Part shown: one piece after another, positions 28,853 to 40,312 of the stretch
How positions within the stretch are numbered: the first letter of the stretch is position 1
How the letters are laid out: each line of letters begins with the position of its first letter
Assembly: GCA_977006965.1 (NCBI GenBank)
Contig: OZ345355.1
Coordinates: 1,612,001-1,676,000 of the forward strand
Length of the DNA stretch: 64,000 bases
Source of the DNA: Phymatolithon calcareum
Taxonomy: Eukaryota; Rhodophyta; Florideophyceae; Hapalidiales
Direction: 5' to 3'
Notes under the pieces: generated by a model
What the model saw: the letters and a program-made list of their open reading frames with translations, nothing else
The model's database searches: none
What the model was told of the DNA's origin: nothing
Position numbers and translations under genes: made by a program

Positions 28853-31802
28853 GATGATCAGCCGCGAGACGACCCGTTACGTAAGAAAATCTTTCACCCG
28901 GACACGCCGGAACGGGATACTAGTCTTTCTGGTGTTTTTAACTTTGTGTTGTACACGTCACCCAGTGATTCCGTTGATAATGAAATTCCAGGTTTACCCG
29001 AAAGCCCTGACGATGACCCAAGAGAATGTCAAGGAGACGGAGATAGAACTCTCAGAACGAAAAAGTCACAAGAAATGGCCGAGGAAATCAGTACGCGGAA
29101 AGCATCAATCAAACAGAAAACTAAAAAACTAGAGGAAGCATGGAAAAATTAGTCTAAACCGCCTCTTAATCCCGGAGGTCTTTTTGTACATTGCGTCCTT
29201 GCCCAGATGGAAATGCAAAAAGTCCTGATTCATTCTTCCGGGAGGGCTCAGCTCTGCTTACATCTACCGATAAGCTGTCTCAGCTCCTCCTAGTTTTCCG
29301 ATTATGTGTGGAGACCGATGAACGGAGACGTCACATACTATGGATACCTGGGGGACATATTGGATCATCTGCTGAAGTTTTCCGACCTCTTCATGTGTCG
29401 GGTCAGAACCGTGACTATTTAGACGATCTGCAGGTCATTTTAACTCATTGGCATTCGGGACTAAGACGGATAGAGCGGTTCTCTGCGGCAAGGGGTTTTT
29501 GAGAACGGAGAGAATTATTTCATCTACAGGTTCGCCCTTGACTGGGATGGTTTTGAAATCCAGCCAGATAAATCTGCAGGTGGCGAAGGATTTTATCTTT
29601 TTCCCCTCCATCTACCTGTTGCAGCACGATCTTCACCTCATGCAGTCAGAGTTATCGCACTAACTCCCCCAGGAGTAGAGGCAGCAGAATTTTTCGGCTG
29701 ATTCTACAAGATACCATCAGTGGCATGACAGAAGGATTTCTCGATATAGATGACGACGGAAATCAGCGTCGAATATTCCTTGATCTGGGCGGCCTATTGG
29801 GAGACGCTCCGGCGCTAGAGGGTGAATTACACGTATTGGGCCATACAGCATCTTCTATTGTCACCTCTGGAGGTTCTGGCGAGTCTCACCATCCCTTTCC
29901 GGTAGCCGGTACTCGGCAGAACACACTCACAGGATGATTTCACAAGCTGCTCGAGGTTTTTATCAGCGCAAGGCCGCTCACGATAGTAATTTTCATCAGG
30001 AAACCTGCCGTCTCATCGGCATCAAAGAGAGAAGTCCAGCGCGCCCTATGGTACTAAACGAGCCACAGAAGGAAATGTTTTCCGCGAGGACAAGCGTTCC
30101 CAGAACCGAATACGGTGTCTCTGTTGTTCCGCACCATTTTGATGCGTACCGAGCGTCTTTCATCGCTCCAGATCATTTATTGACGGGGTATACTAAAGAA
30201 TGTATTAACCTTGTTTTACAACTTTTACCTTACCGACAGTACCGCCAGACATGTGAGCTATACATGATTGATTTTTCGAAATCTCGAAACTGCCCACTCA
30301 GAATAGGCTAATCAACATGGACACCAAGCGCCTTTACTCCATGTCAATGTCTGATCTGTACGGCGTTTATTCCGTGGTGTTGTGTGAATACAAGCGAGGT
30401 AAACAAGCAGTTTCAGTTAGCATGCAATGCATAGCATCCATTTCTCTTGTTCGGTCATCCTGCTCCTTAATCGCCGAATTGTGGAAACTCCCTGATTTGG
30501 AACGCGACGGGTTTCGAGAGTTTCAAGATTTCAATCGTTACGGAGGGATATCTACAATATACGAATTGCAGTAAAAACCGTGCAACACCTCAAAAGAATC
30601 TCCGAAATTTTTAACATGGATGATAGAGAATATTTGCAATAGGCGACGAAGAATGCAGCCCTGAGCTAAAATCTGAGCTCATGAAAAAGTACAGAGCATC
30701 TATAATGACTGTGAAGATCATATAAGAGCCGAACGACCATCGTATCCTTGAGGTGGTCTTTTCCACTCTGCCACTTGTGGGACATGTGGCCAGGACAGGT
30801 GAGCTCGTGTTAGAAAAATCCTATCAAGGCTTAAAAGGGCAATAAGCCAGTCGAACCAAAAAAGCTTCCACATTCAGTGCATGCAGAGCGTCGCAATTAA
30901 CGACTGGCAGGGAAGGATATCACTACTAATCTCAGAGGCACTGGAAGGAGATCATGTCGCCTTAAGAAGATGTTGCAGTCTTCTCGCAGGGAGAGATAGG
31001 TTGCGCGATATCAAAGGTTCACCGGCGCTGTATATTTCGTAGAAGGTTCTAGAAGCTTAGGATCTGGACAATGCTTGGAGAAATAGTTGAAAATGAAAGG
31101 ACAGAGTGTACTGTCTCCCAGAACACCTCTTAGTTTAAAGTGTATTTTCTGCTCCTTGAGGGAGAACCTATCAATTGTTCCTCACAATTCACTTCCAGAG
31201 GAGCCTTATCGCAGACATATTGTACAGCAATTTCGGGAGAGCATTTTCCCAGACGTTCAGACGTATACTGTCACAATTTCAGATAGGATCTCTGCAAACT
31301 ATGGATCCCATACTGTTGTGTCAAATCTGATGAAACGAGACGTCATCGAAGTAATGATCTCGGATCCTGTATTCCCGGAAATACATAATCCGAATTTAAT
31401 TCAAGTCAGCAGAGTCGACAACTCGCAGTTTACAAGGCATACTGGACTGACCCTCTGGTGCGCTTTTCCGTTCCTAGCTGTCGAATACGATACAGGTGGA
31501 ACATTGGCGTACGCAGCGCTCCGCCCTTGTACATGTTCAGTTAATAACGTCTCTGCAAACTCAGATTTCCCGCCACATACTACGTGGAAAGTCTCCCTTT
31601 CTCCCTTTCAAGTTCAATATCATTTGCAATCATGGATGTCTCTATTCGGAGGGCAGCAGTTCTGCACGCATGCACGCCTATGCGTTTCCAAGCATCTGAG
31701 AGGCCTAGGTCAATAGAACGTGCTCATAATTCAGATCCACTGGACGGTAGTTCCTTTCTTCTACCGAAAAGAGCAATTGCTTATCCACGACACAAGCGAT
31801 AA

Positions 31803-33255
31803 AGAGTTCTTTAACGCACCAGAAATCATGACTTGTCCTTTTATCAGTAAAAGAGTTCCGTCATTCACACCAAGAATTTCGCCCTACACCAATTGCTGAT
31901 TTCAAATAAATCTTTGCAAGAAGAAGAAATGCCCGCACAGTGAAGCGAACACCGCATTAATTATATCTCTAGCTTCGCGCAGTCAAGAAATCATGCTGCT
32001 TGCAGTTCAACATCTGTACAGTCGTCAGCGAAAACTTTCAGAATAGCTGTCTCTACGCCAATTCCACTTCAGCGCGGGCTGCGTCCTGCCGTCAGTATGC
32101 CATCTTCCATCGCGAAAGCTGAGTCCTACCCTTACCACGCGCCTCGGTAGTTGTGCAAAGAATTGGCTACGGGCTTGTGCACATATTCCATCTGACATGA
32201 ACCTACGGAATGCACTTGCCGTAGACTAAGACGGAATAGACCTCTGTTTCGAAAGAAGAATCGCGTAAAGCTGCATCTGTCCCGTTCGGTGCCTGCCGTG
32301 CTACGATATCAGCAATTGTCCTGCTCATTGAAGAGTGTTTGGAAAAGGACCAGAGGGCCGCATCAGAACCGAAAGTCCACATTTCTACCTTGAAATCTGA
32401 TACAGAACCAAAGGACAGTTACCTTCACTCTTTTCAGCGATGCTAGAGCCCCGTTTCATTCCAGGGAAAAATATTAAATTGTAGTGCCGCGGTTCCCGTA
32501 CTTGCGGCTATTCGCCGTTTCGCACATGAAGTAATGATTATAAGCAGTACCGTGATCCTTGCTTGACCTTCTCTATAATCTGTTTTGTGCCTTCCTCGGC
32601 AAGTTAGCAAAGAATCATCTTGCACAAAGGATTCTATATCTGCATTTTCTCAACTTAATTGTGTGGTGTGTGTGACCGTTCTTTGGAAGGTAACTCTTCT
32701 CGAACGGCGGTCTTCTTCTTGCTCCCATATTCGTCAAACGTCAGATCTAAATGTGTCGGTAGCGACATCGTTACTTTGCGATTGTGCATCGCATCGTTTA
32801 TATAAGCTCATCTTGGAAACTATTCGGACATTTATGCTGGACTGTAAGGTGTGCTGGACAGATTATGTCCCGAAGAGCGCCAGAAAGGATCTGAAATGAA
32901 CCGAAATATTATCCCGTCGGGACGACGTTACCCATGCCTCCCGCCAGTGTAAAAAGGAGCTAAATTATTCCCCGAAATTTCATTCAGGGAGTGTGACCAG
33001 GGATCGGAACAATGCCATTGCAAGCGATTGGAGAAAAAGGTACAATACCCAATGCGGAGGGCGTCTCACACGGCGATGCAATGCGAATTGCAATACTGGT
33101 AGTCGTAGAAATCCTAATTGCAATGATTTCGGGCGATGAATATCGTTTAATGGTCATGTAAAGCATAAAACACTACAACAGAAACAGCCACACATTCACA
33201 GCACTATAAAGCCCAACTACAAGACACAAAGCACTCCCATTAGAACATAATGTGT
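31803..33255. other. No supported gene
   Basis: Short frames only. A segment at 32929-33000 (CTAAATTATTCCCCGAAAT, AGTGTGACC) is loosely repeated at 33780-33855 (CTAAATTGTTCCCCAAAAT), and the surroundings are rich in ATTGCAAT words, suggesting old repeat debris. Confidence 0.35.
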
Positions 33256-33510
33256 TATGCTGCGAGGTTGCTAAGGAGAAGCCAGCATGGTGCAACCTGA
33301 GGGTTTCCCTTGTATCTGATGTAATCGCTTAAGTACCACACTAGGGTATAAGCGCACATAGAACATGAAGCGTTAAACTGCCAGGTTGAAAATGAGCAGC
33401 CAGCAAGGTACAATATGATAAGGTTTTGCTTTACATATGCTGTTATCACGTGGAATCGACAGTGACGTTGTAAGAAAATAGCCAGCACAGTGTAATCAAT
33501 GAAAGTATGC
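33256..33510 (+). repeat. Three degenerate tandem units around GCCAGCA
   Basis: GCCAGCATGGTGCAACCTGA, GCCAGCAAGGTACAATATGA and GCCAGCACAGTGTAATCAAT recur at roughly 110-bp steps, each preceded by a GTTG-containing word. Units are diverged. Confidence 0.4.
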
Positions 33511-35034
33511 CTTACATGTACTATTGCCGGGATGGCGACGATTAGTGGTCAGCTGGCGCACGACTGGTACGTAGTTAGGGTACCTAAATTAGTGTAGCCA
33601 CTTCAGCAATCGGTATTGAAATCACCAAAGAAGGCGCAATGCAACATGCAATGCTGCAGAATGACCCAATCTTCGATTTCTATTGAGGATTGCAATTCAT
33701 TGCAATGTCAATCCAATTTAACCGACCCCTGAGTGTGACATATCCGATATCTCTCGCCGACGGCTCACAGTGGGATGCCATAAACCGTGCCTCCCCCCGC
33801 AGAAATGAGTCTCTAAATTGTTCCCCAAAATATTTTTCCGGACTGTGACATATCCCATGTCCCCCGCCGGGATGAAAAACAGGGGCTGATGATCCAGTTA
33901 TCGCCGTCAAAGTTCAAGAAGGGCCATGATTCAGAATCACTCGGTAGTCCTGCGGGCGTGATTTCGGTCTCTCAGACCCCCCGCGGCCCCCGCAGGACCA
34001 CATCACTCTCTTGTGACGTCCCTCTTGATTCCTTATCACGGCCGGTCCCTTCAGTTTCAGGAGATAACCTATACTTTTAGTGTCTATCTGCAGGAGTGCA
34101 GCTCGAGACTTTTTTTGATTAGAACGTCTTCTTTTACGGACAGAAAACCGCTCGCTGATAGGATTGCTTCGGTTCGCGAATCGTGCTTGTCGTTGAGTGT
34201 ATGCAATTTGGTGCAAGCATGCAGGCAATCTTTCCAATAGTGCCTTACGCGGAAGCTTAGTGTTCTTCACATAGGGCGTAAATTTTGGCTAGTATTGCTT
34301 TAGGCCTAGGATGATAAGCAAACTATGTCCAACTCTTTCTTCTCGTGTTGACCTTGAATTACGGATTTATTTTCCTTAAACGATGCTGTTTTGATGGGTA
34401 TGTGCCCGGCTGAGAGAAAATTACCAAAATGAAATACTTGAAATGACGAGGTCAGATTGTCGTCCAGGCTGAGCATCACTTAGAGATGACCGTTATTTTT
34501 CTTACGATTAGATCACTGCAAGTTTCCTCTCAATAATTTGTACATTGATTGATTCACTTTGTTTTTTGCCGCACTGTGGCTGGCAGAGCTTCGAGGGCCT
34601 AAATATTTCTTCCACACCATTCTACTGTTCGCGAGCTGGACCTTAGCTCTCGCGCTTATGCTTGGTGCATCTCCAAAGAGCTATTATTGTGTTTCACAGA
34701 CGTTTTGTTGCCGTACCTGGCGGACCAGGTGACTTTCGTTCATTCTTCAGGGAGATCAAAGCGATACTTTTCCTTCTTTGATGGTTCACGGGATGAGCTT
34801 GCAGCATTGATTTGAGTGCGAATCGGCGAGCATCAGAGCGGTCTCGCAGGACTGGAGGTGAATGAAGTCCCACTCGAGAACACTGCCTCCAATGATCTCG
34901 CACTCACACTTCAGATCAGATCACTTTTTCCATCCCAGAACGAAATTATATCCCGATCTAGGCTAGGCATCGGAGCTTCAGAGCTTGTGAACGTATTAAA
35001 TCTGGTTCGGTAATGCACGGTCAGCGTGTGGAGC
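33511..35034. other. No supported gene
   Basis: A plus-strand frame at 33889-34080 and a minus one at 33914-34270 overlap without motif or repeat similarity. Nothing else stands out. Confidence 0.3.
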
Positions 35035-35085
35035 CCTCGAGGAATTCGAGAGCTCTCAAAATAGAATCATCAAGATATTTCGAGT
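35035..35085 (+). mobile_element. LINE-like 3' tail
   Basis: GAGAGCTCTCAAAATAGAAT followed by CATCAAGATAT parallels the tail at 4125-4200. The coding end is not recognised. A related TCATCAAATATCCCC word occurs at 35788-35802. Confidence 0.35.
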
Positions 35086-35987
35086 AAGTAGAAGAGAGGC
35101 TGGCTGGACTGAATGGACCAAAAACAATTCAAGACAAGTTTCCGGCGCAGGCACGGGCGCCGGCACAAGTGGCCGCAGGAATCAAGCTACACAAAACGGT
35201 TGTTTCGGCGGTAATCCCGCCTGAAATGGCTGGCGCCATCGCGAACGCGCCCGATCGGGACGGCGAATCGAAATCTCATCACGCTAGAAATCTTGCAAAT
35301 TTAAGGGGATTTGATACAGGACGGGTATCATAACCGGTCCAGCCACGCGTGCACTAGTGCGTCAGAGAAATGAGACAAGATCAGAGTCAGGAATTTTCCC
35401 CACTCCAATGCAGGGGCCTCCCCATGGGAGAAGACTATCGCCTTCTGGTCGCTTTGTAGGACATGGATTCCACCCTGAGTGGTGTGCCGCAATGCTCAAG
35501 GAAGATGGAAGAGAGAACAGACGGAGATGAAAGAAGGTAACGAGATGACGAACTACAATGCGCATCCTAAATGGTTTACAACCCCGGGTCATCCCTTTGA
35601 AGGGCGGCGGAGGAGTATTGCCTGCGTAGAGATTTAGATCTTGAGCTCCCCGAAGCTCTGCACTTCGTGCAGATTTGAGCTGTTGTGACATGAAGTACGT
35701 CTTGTATCTGTTAAAGTGTACCGTAGCCGTATGGATGGGGAGTGTTCGACAACTCCGAAACCTGCATAAAAGAAGGAAAGAAAAAATCATCAAATATCCC
35801 CTCGAGGAATTCGGATCCAATAGTGTTGCTGGGTCTGATCTAGCGCATGTAAGGAGCTTTCTAAAGAGGGAGTCCGTGATGATTTGTTTTAAAAGCTCTT
35901 CAAACCGCAATTTACGAATTACAGGACACCCGTTGAAACGGATATTCATGCTAGTGCGAGTTAGGAAGGCCCTTTCGTTGACCCCCT
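35086..35987. other. No supported gene
   Basis: A 195-codon minus-strand frame (35362-35949) is open, but its composition and lack of motif do not support a gene. A minus-strand TTTTAAAACAAATC word near 35885 could be another LINE tail. Confidence 0.25.
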
Positions 35988-36472
35988 AACAGCGACCTGT
36001 TAGGCAAGGTGTTATTAGAAAATTTCAGGACAAGCTACATGTGGGAGACTGTTATTGGCTAGCAACACGAAGTGATTTTGCGACGTAATGGACAGAGAGC
36101 GCTCTGCGTATGTGCTGCGGTGCGACTCGGTGGTACTGTGAGGACGATGCGAGGAAGAAATCGGCAAACTTGGCACGGACATAAAGGTCCGATTCCCGTT
36201 TCCATGAGAGACAGCTGTCCTCTTGGGGTCTTCATGGACATTGTGGGGACGTGTGGAATAATGCAGTACATTACTGTCTCGAATTCATATGACACGAGCC
36301 CCCTTAACCCGTTTCACAATCTTCTCCAGAGCTCGCTACAAACGGATCAACACTGGGAAATTCATTGCTTTCTAACCCATGACTTGCACATGAAATTGCG
36401 CGTGCATTCTCCGCACCGCGCCCGAACCACTGCCTTGACATCAGCTGTCGGCCACAGTGCAGCAGCCTGTAG
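35988..36472 (+). repeat. Left 485-bp inverted-repeat arm
   Basis: It contains a 141-codon frame (36072-36497) with GPIPVSMRDSCPLGVFMD that is mirrored in the right arm. Differences are mostly transitions and change many residues, so selection on the peptide is doubtful. Confidence 0.8.
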
Positions 36473-37153
36473 TAGAGTAGACGTTCCCCATCTATAGGAT
36501 TTTTCGGCCCATCTGGCCCACTGGTCCATTAGGAACCCGTAGTAATTGGTGTATGACATCTCGTAGATTAATCTGGACTTAGTTTTACATTATTCGCTTT
36601 TTGTCCGACACTGTCATCGGAGCGACGAGTACTTAAGCAAGTCACCCTCATGCTATCATAAAAAACAAGAAACTTCTGGCTTAAGTTGGCTTCGCGGAGA
36701 AAGTCTCTTGGGGAGGCACTGATGCAACGATTTGACACTCTCTTTGCGAACGGAGAAGTTAGTCTTGCGAACATGACTCTTCTACCCGCGCACCGTCTGT
36801 TCCATGGCACGCGCTGTCGCAACAGTGGTGACGTAAGGTATATTGGATGTGAGAGCGGCCCTACGAATAATTCTTCTGGAAGCAATATCTTCAATTTTGC
36901 GAGAAGGCGTATACGTACAACATCAGCAGCTGGGCGATCGTCTCAAGGAACAGTCGCGGCCATGGCCGGCCTCAAGTTCCCGAGCGCCACGGCTTTAATA
37001 AGTTTGCTAATCTTGCTAGTACCCCTTTGTTCACGTTTCTCTAATAGAAGTTATTGTAGGGAAACCAAAACGTTTACGAGAACGAGACCTAACAATTATC
37101 TAATTAGACTCCAAATCTCTATCCTTTCTTTCACGGAACAGTCTTGCGTGTTT

Positions 37154-38133
37154 TTAACTTTCTCTCAGCTCTGAAACTTGTTCTTGCAATATCTCAGAAG
37201 GACTCGAACATAACCTCACCAAAGCACTCTCTGCACTGATTAGCATCTGGAAAATGTCATTTTCGGTTCGCAGAGAGCTTAAAAAAGCTGAATTGCGGTC
37301 ATTTTGCAGGCTCATTTCATGCCTATCCTTCGGCATCTCCGATTGTTCCCTTGCTCAGGCTTTCTCCATCTCCAATATTTCTTTTCGTACTTCAAGGTCG
37401 CGAGAACGAATCTCGCTTTTCGATTTTGACGTGCTCTGCATTTCAGGCGCCATTGAAACCACGAGATCTGAATCACCACTTGCACTCAGTCGCCTTTTCC
37501 ATCTCTGTGTTTCAAACGAGCACGCTGCCCGCTCACACGCCAGTGGCGGGAAGATATCTGTGTTGATACCCGTACTGGAAATTAAATCTCGCGCGAATAG
37601 CCGCAGAAAAAGCGGAATTTGCGCGACATTGTAAAGAGGTAGAGGAAAACTGTTTGGCCGTAAAGGAAATTGGGGAATTTGTCACCATCATTATGACAAC
37701 TCGCCTTCCATCTTTCGCATATCTTGGTAAACTCTTTCCAAGCTGTCCCTCTGTCACGCTTCACAGCGTCTATACCTCACTTTGCCACCAGCTCCGCGGG
37801 ATCAAAATGAGCGAGCCCTTCATCAATGGGGCGAATGTGCCCCGAGTGGAACTCGGGATCGTTGAAAATTGAAAGAACTTGTTCCCAGCCACTGTTCACA
37901 CGGGAAATGCCCTGGCTATGAGCCTCATCGAGAGTCACGCGATTGAAAACATATAAAATGCTGTAAAAAAGTTTTCGTTTCCGGGGTCCGCCAATACGTG
38001 CGATAAGCGCATAATTTTGTTTGCACTGAGAGGGTCTGTTGCTACCTCCAGCGAACCATCCCCAGTAACAAGCATTCCTGGGAGCAGTGCTGCAGCTGCA
38101 CCAGCGACGGGCTAGAGAAATGGATCGCACCAC
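37154..38133 (-). pseudogene. Broken ORF in the long-TIR element, maybe Myb/SANT-like
   Basis: From 38133 one frame reads LDEAHSQGISRVNSGWEQVL and IDEGLAHFDPAELVAK, meets a TGA near 37778 and goes on GIDAVKRDRGTAWKEFTKIC. After a frame change it ends with a coiled segment (EIRSRDLEVRKEILEMEKA, a TGA, then REQSEMPKDRHEMSLQNDRN). The W-E-x-V-x-x-x-F and W-K-x-F-x-K spacing recalls Myb/SANT-like DNA-binding domains that accompany some DNA transposons. This is inference; no catalytic domain is present. Confidence 0.35.
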
Positions 38134-38390
38134 GCCAAAATTTGGCGCACAAGGTCTCCCTTCTTTCCGCTCATACTCACTGTACTCCTCTTTCTGTTCA
38201 CGTCACACGAGTTGAATAGCTCGCACGTATCGTTAGCCAAATAACTGACCGATTTTGACAGCAGAGGGACAGCATGTTCATGTGTGCGGTGAAGATTGTG
38301 TGCGGACGTGCTGTGGGTGATATTATGTGGGCGCAACAAGAGGTATTTCCTGTCGTGCAAACGCAGCATGCGCAAGCACGACGGGCACGT

Positions 38391-38875
38391 GGGATGGCTG
38401 CTGCACTGTGGCCGACAGCTGATGTCGAGGCAGTGATTCGGGCGCGGTGCGGAGAATGCACGCGCAACTTCAGGTGCAAGTCATCGGTGAGAAAGCAATG
38501 AATTTCCCAGTGTTGATCCGTTTGTAGCGAGCTCTGGAGAAGATTGTGGAACGGGTGCAGGGAGCTCGTGTCATACGAATACGAGGCAGTAATGTACTGC
38601 ATTATTCCACACGTCCCCACAATGTCCATGAAAACCCCAAGAGGACAGCTGTCTCTCATGGAAACGGGAATCGGACCTTTATGTCCGTGCCGCGCTTGCC
38701 GATTTCTTCCTCGCAGCGTCCTCGCAGTACCACCGAGTCGCACCGCAGCACAGACGCAGAGCGCTCTCTGTCCATTACGCGGCAAAATCACTTCGTGTTG
38801 CTAGCCAATAACAGTCTCCCACATGTAGCTTGTCCTGTAATTTTCTAATAACAGCTTGGCTAACAGGTCGCTGTT
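38391..38875 (-). repeat. Right 485-bp inverted-repeat arm
   Basis: It is the inverted counterpart of 35988-36472. The matching frame extends to 197 codons (38198-38791, minus). Confidence 0.8.
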
Positions 38876-39333
38876 TGGAGGTCAGCGAGCGGGCCTAAGT
38901 TGACTCGAACCGCAAGCCGTGGTAAGCTTCGCAGGGTTCTCATCCATTTGATACCATTTGCGCCGTATAGCCACGCAATTGTTTGCAGGTCTCCGGGGAA
39001 ACAGCCGAGGTACCAACCAAATACAACTATGGTAAGAACTTTGCTGGGAAGTCTCAGTGCAGTGTTAGCTGCGCAGTCGTTCGGGATCGGGATGCGGTCG
39101 TGCGGTATCCGGGTCTCTTCCTCCCGCCAGCGCGTAGCCTGGCTCCCAATTGGGTCTTGGTCTTCGATGTACGGCCACATTCGCAGCAGTGTCTCGCGGT
39201 CGCGGATTGCCTGCCACTTGTCTGCCGTGCGGGGCTCCGCTATTTTGTCTTTCACCAGGCAGTCCAGGCGTTCGAAGAGTTGTTTGGCGAGGACTTCTCG
39301 GCGTGCTGTGATGTCCGCCAAGGTGCCATTCAA
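38876..39333 (-). CDS. Hypothetical ORF, 157 aa (38860-39333)
   Basis: Starting at ATG 39333, it includes ITARREVLAKQLFERLDCLV, ADKWQAIRDRETLLRMWPYI and FPGDLQTIAWLYGANGIKW. The composition is protein-like and it is open through the border of the long-TIR element. It may be a linker piece of a LINE, since an RT fragment lies just upstream on the same strand. The start overlaps the inverted duplication at 39317-39513. Confidence 0.3.
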
Positions 39334-39513
39334 CCTTCGGTTGGTTTGCTACCCAACTTTGAAATGACAATAAACATCATGACAATCTCTACTACAGGAC
39401 GGCATAATATAATTCAGTCAGTCGCGGCAAGAGGAATTATTCTTCTAGCCCCCGAATGAGGGAATTATCACTGGCCTGATGTTGCAGATCAATTATTGAC
39501 CTGCAACATTTGG
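39317..39513 (+). repeat. Left arm of a 0.2-kb inverted duplication
   Basis: GGTGCCATTCAACC, GGTTTGCTACCCAACTTTGA, TAATTCAGTCAGTCG and GAATGAGGGAATTATCACTG recur inverted at 40092-40312. The arm ends in an imperfect palindrome GTTGCAGATCAATTATTGAC/CTGCAAC (39481-39507). Confidence 0.8.
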
Positions 39514-39789
39514 CCCCCCTGCCAGTTGCATCGGGCTGCTATCGCGTCCTGGTAAGAAAGTAGAGCACTTGTTCAGTGTCCATACTAGTCCGGCCTCTGC
39601 TGCCCACGCTGTGCAAATGTCGAGTAACTTCTGCAGACCCTCGCGATCGATGGCCATGAGCATAACGTCGTCCGCGAAGAGATTGGCCGGCTGACTTGAG
39701 TACCGCCGAGTTACCTGTGACAGTCTTTCGGCAAGCGTATCAATAGGCTGTACTGTCGTAATTTGGATGTGCCCAAGTTGCAATTGCAC
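39493..39789 (-). pseudogene. RT fragment (FADD box) between inverted arms
   Basis: The minus-strand frame has NLFADDVMLMAIDREGLQKL followed by LDICTAWAAEAGLVWTLNK, the RT catalytic box and the block after it. Flanking RT parts are missing. Confidence 0.6.
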
Positions 39790-40091
39790 GCTAGCAAGTT
39801 AACTTGCTAACGTGTGTAGTCGTGCTTGAAACCATGATTCTGTCCTGCGTTCCAAGTTGCAGCTTCGCCCCTGCGTCTTCTGTCTCGTCCACAATCTTAG
39901 CTTGCCTTCTTCTGAATTTTGAAAATGGAAGTTTGCGACGGAATTCCCATGCCTCAATCTGCCACAGTCTCGTTACCCGCCTCCAGTGCCGCTCTGCCCA
40001 CTTTTCGAAAAGCACTACTGCGATGTCCTTCTGAAATTCACATTTTCTTTCCATAGACGGATTGTACGGGGCGTTATGTTTGCAGAGTATT

Positions 40092-40312
40092 CATGCACTG
40101 GCCAAATGTTGCAGGTCAATAATTGATCTGCAACATCTGTCCAGTGATAATTCCCTCATTCGGGGGGCTAGAAGAATAGTTCCTCTTGCCCCGACTGACT
40201 GAATTATCATATGTCATCCTGTAGTAGGGATTGTATTTTCGAAGTAATGAAGTTTATTGTAATTTCAAAGTTGGGTAGCAAACCAACCGGAGGTTGAATG
40301 GCACCTTGACTC
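40092..40312 (-). repeat. Right arm of the inverted duplication
   Basis: Inverted copy of 39317-39513, slightly longer through small insertions. It also ends inward in the GTTGCAGGTCAATAATTGAT palindrome (40108-40134). Confidence 0.8.

Larger units (their letters stand above)
19025..31802 (+). pseudogene. Long decayed gene, possibly transposase-like, carrying three retroelements
   Basis: Host coding DNA is seen in four stretches: 19025-19453, 19966-about 20430, about 23629-23741 and 28857-31802. Successive pieces read DWRVLWSMIVTNGRNKMSKK, then ALRFSLKGGPLSLMQV, then LRGTVSLVWTDHDDQPRD across the LTR element, then MNGDVTYYGYLGDILDHLLK, FALDWDGFEIQPD, GMTEGFLDIDDDGNQRRIFL, APDHLLTGYTKECINLVLQL, RLYSMSMSDLYGVYSVV, LEVVFSTLPLVGHVARTGEL and IQCMQSVAINDWQGRISLL. 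The frame shifts at least five times and has in-frame stops (TAG at 29150 and 29290), although 29412-29474 could be a GT-AG intron. The DHLL-x-G block followed by a helical MSMSD block recalls DDE transposases of the CACTA/Transposase_21 kind; this is an impression only. The last codon is at 31802. Confidence 0.5.
35988..38875. mobile_element. 2.9-kb DNA element with 485-bp terminal inverted repeats
   Basis: The ends AACAGCGACCTGTTAG are inverted copies, and the arms at 35988-36472 and 38391-38875 match closely throughout. Weaker similarity runs about 25 bp further out on both sides. No target-site duplication could be fixed, perhaps because the border is misplaced. Long terminal repeats with a non-transposase interior occur in Mutator-like and foldback elements. 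The interior carries a broken minus-strand ORF. Confidence 0.75.

Noticed and set aside
29660-29690. Very small intron (about 22 bp, with CTAAC) between two frames of the decayed gene
   Set aside because: The phase would run into a stop; a one-base frameshift in the following T run explains the change better.
33889-34270. Overlapping frames as a small gene
   Set aside because: No motif, both strands equally open, no repeat similarity.
35362-35949. 195-codon minus-strand ORF
   Set aside because: Length alone is not enough; composition is irregular and no family feature is visible.
36072-36497. The paired ORFs in the long inverted arms as conserved genes
   Set aside because: Their differences change residues about as often as not, so their similarity reflects the duplicated DNA, not protein selection.
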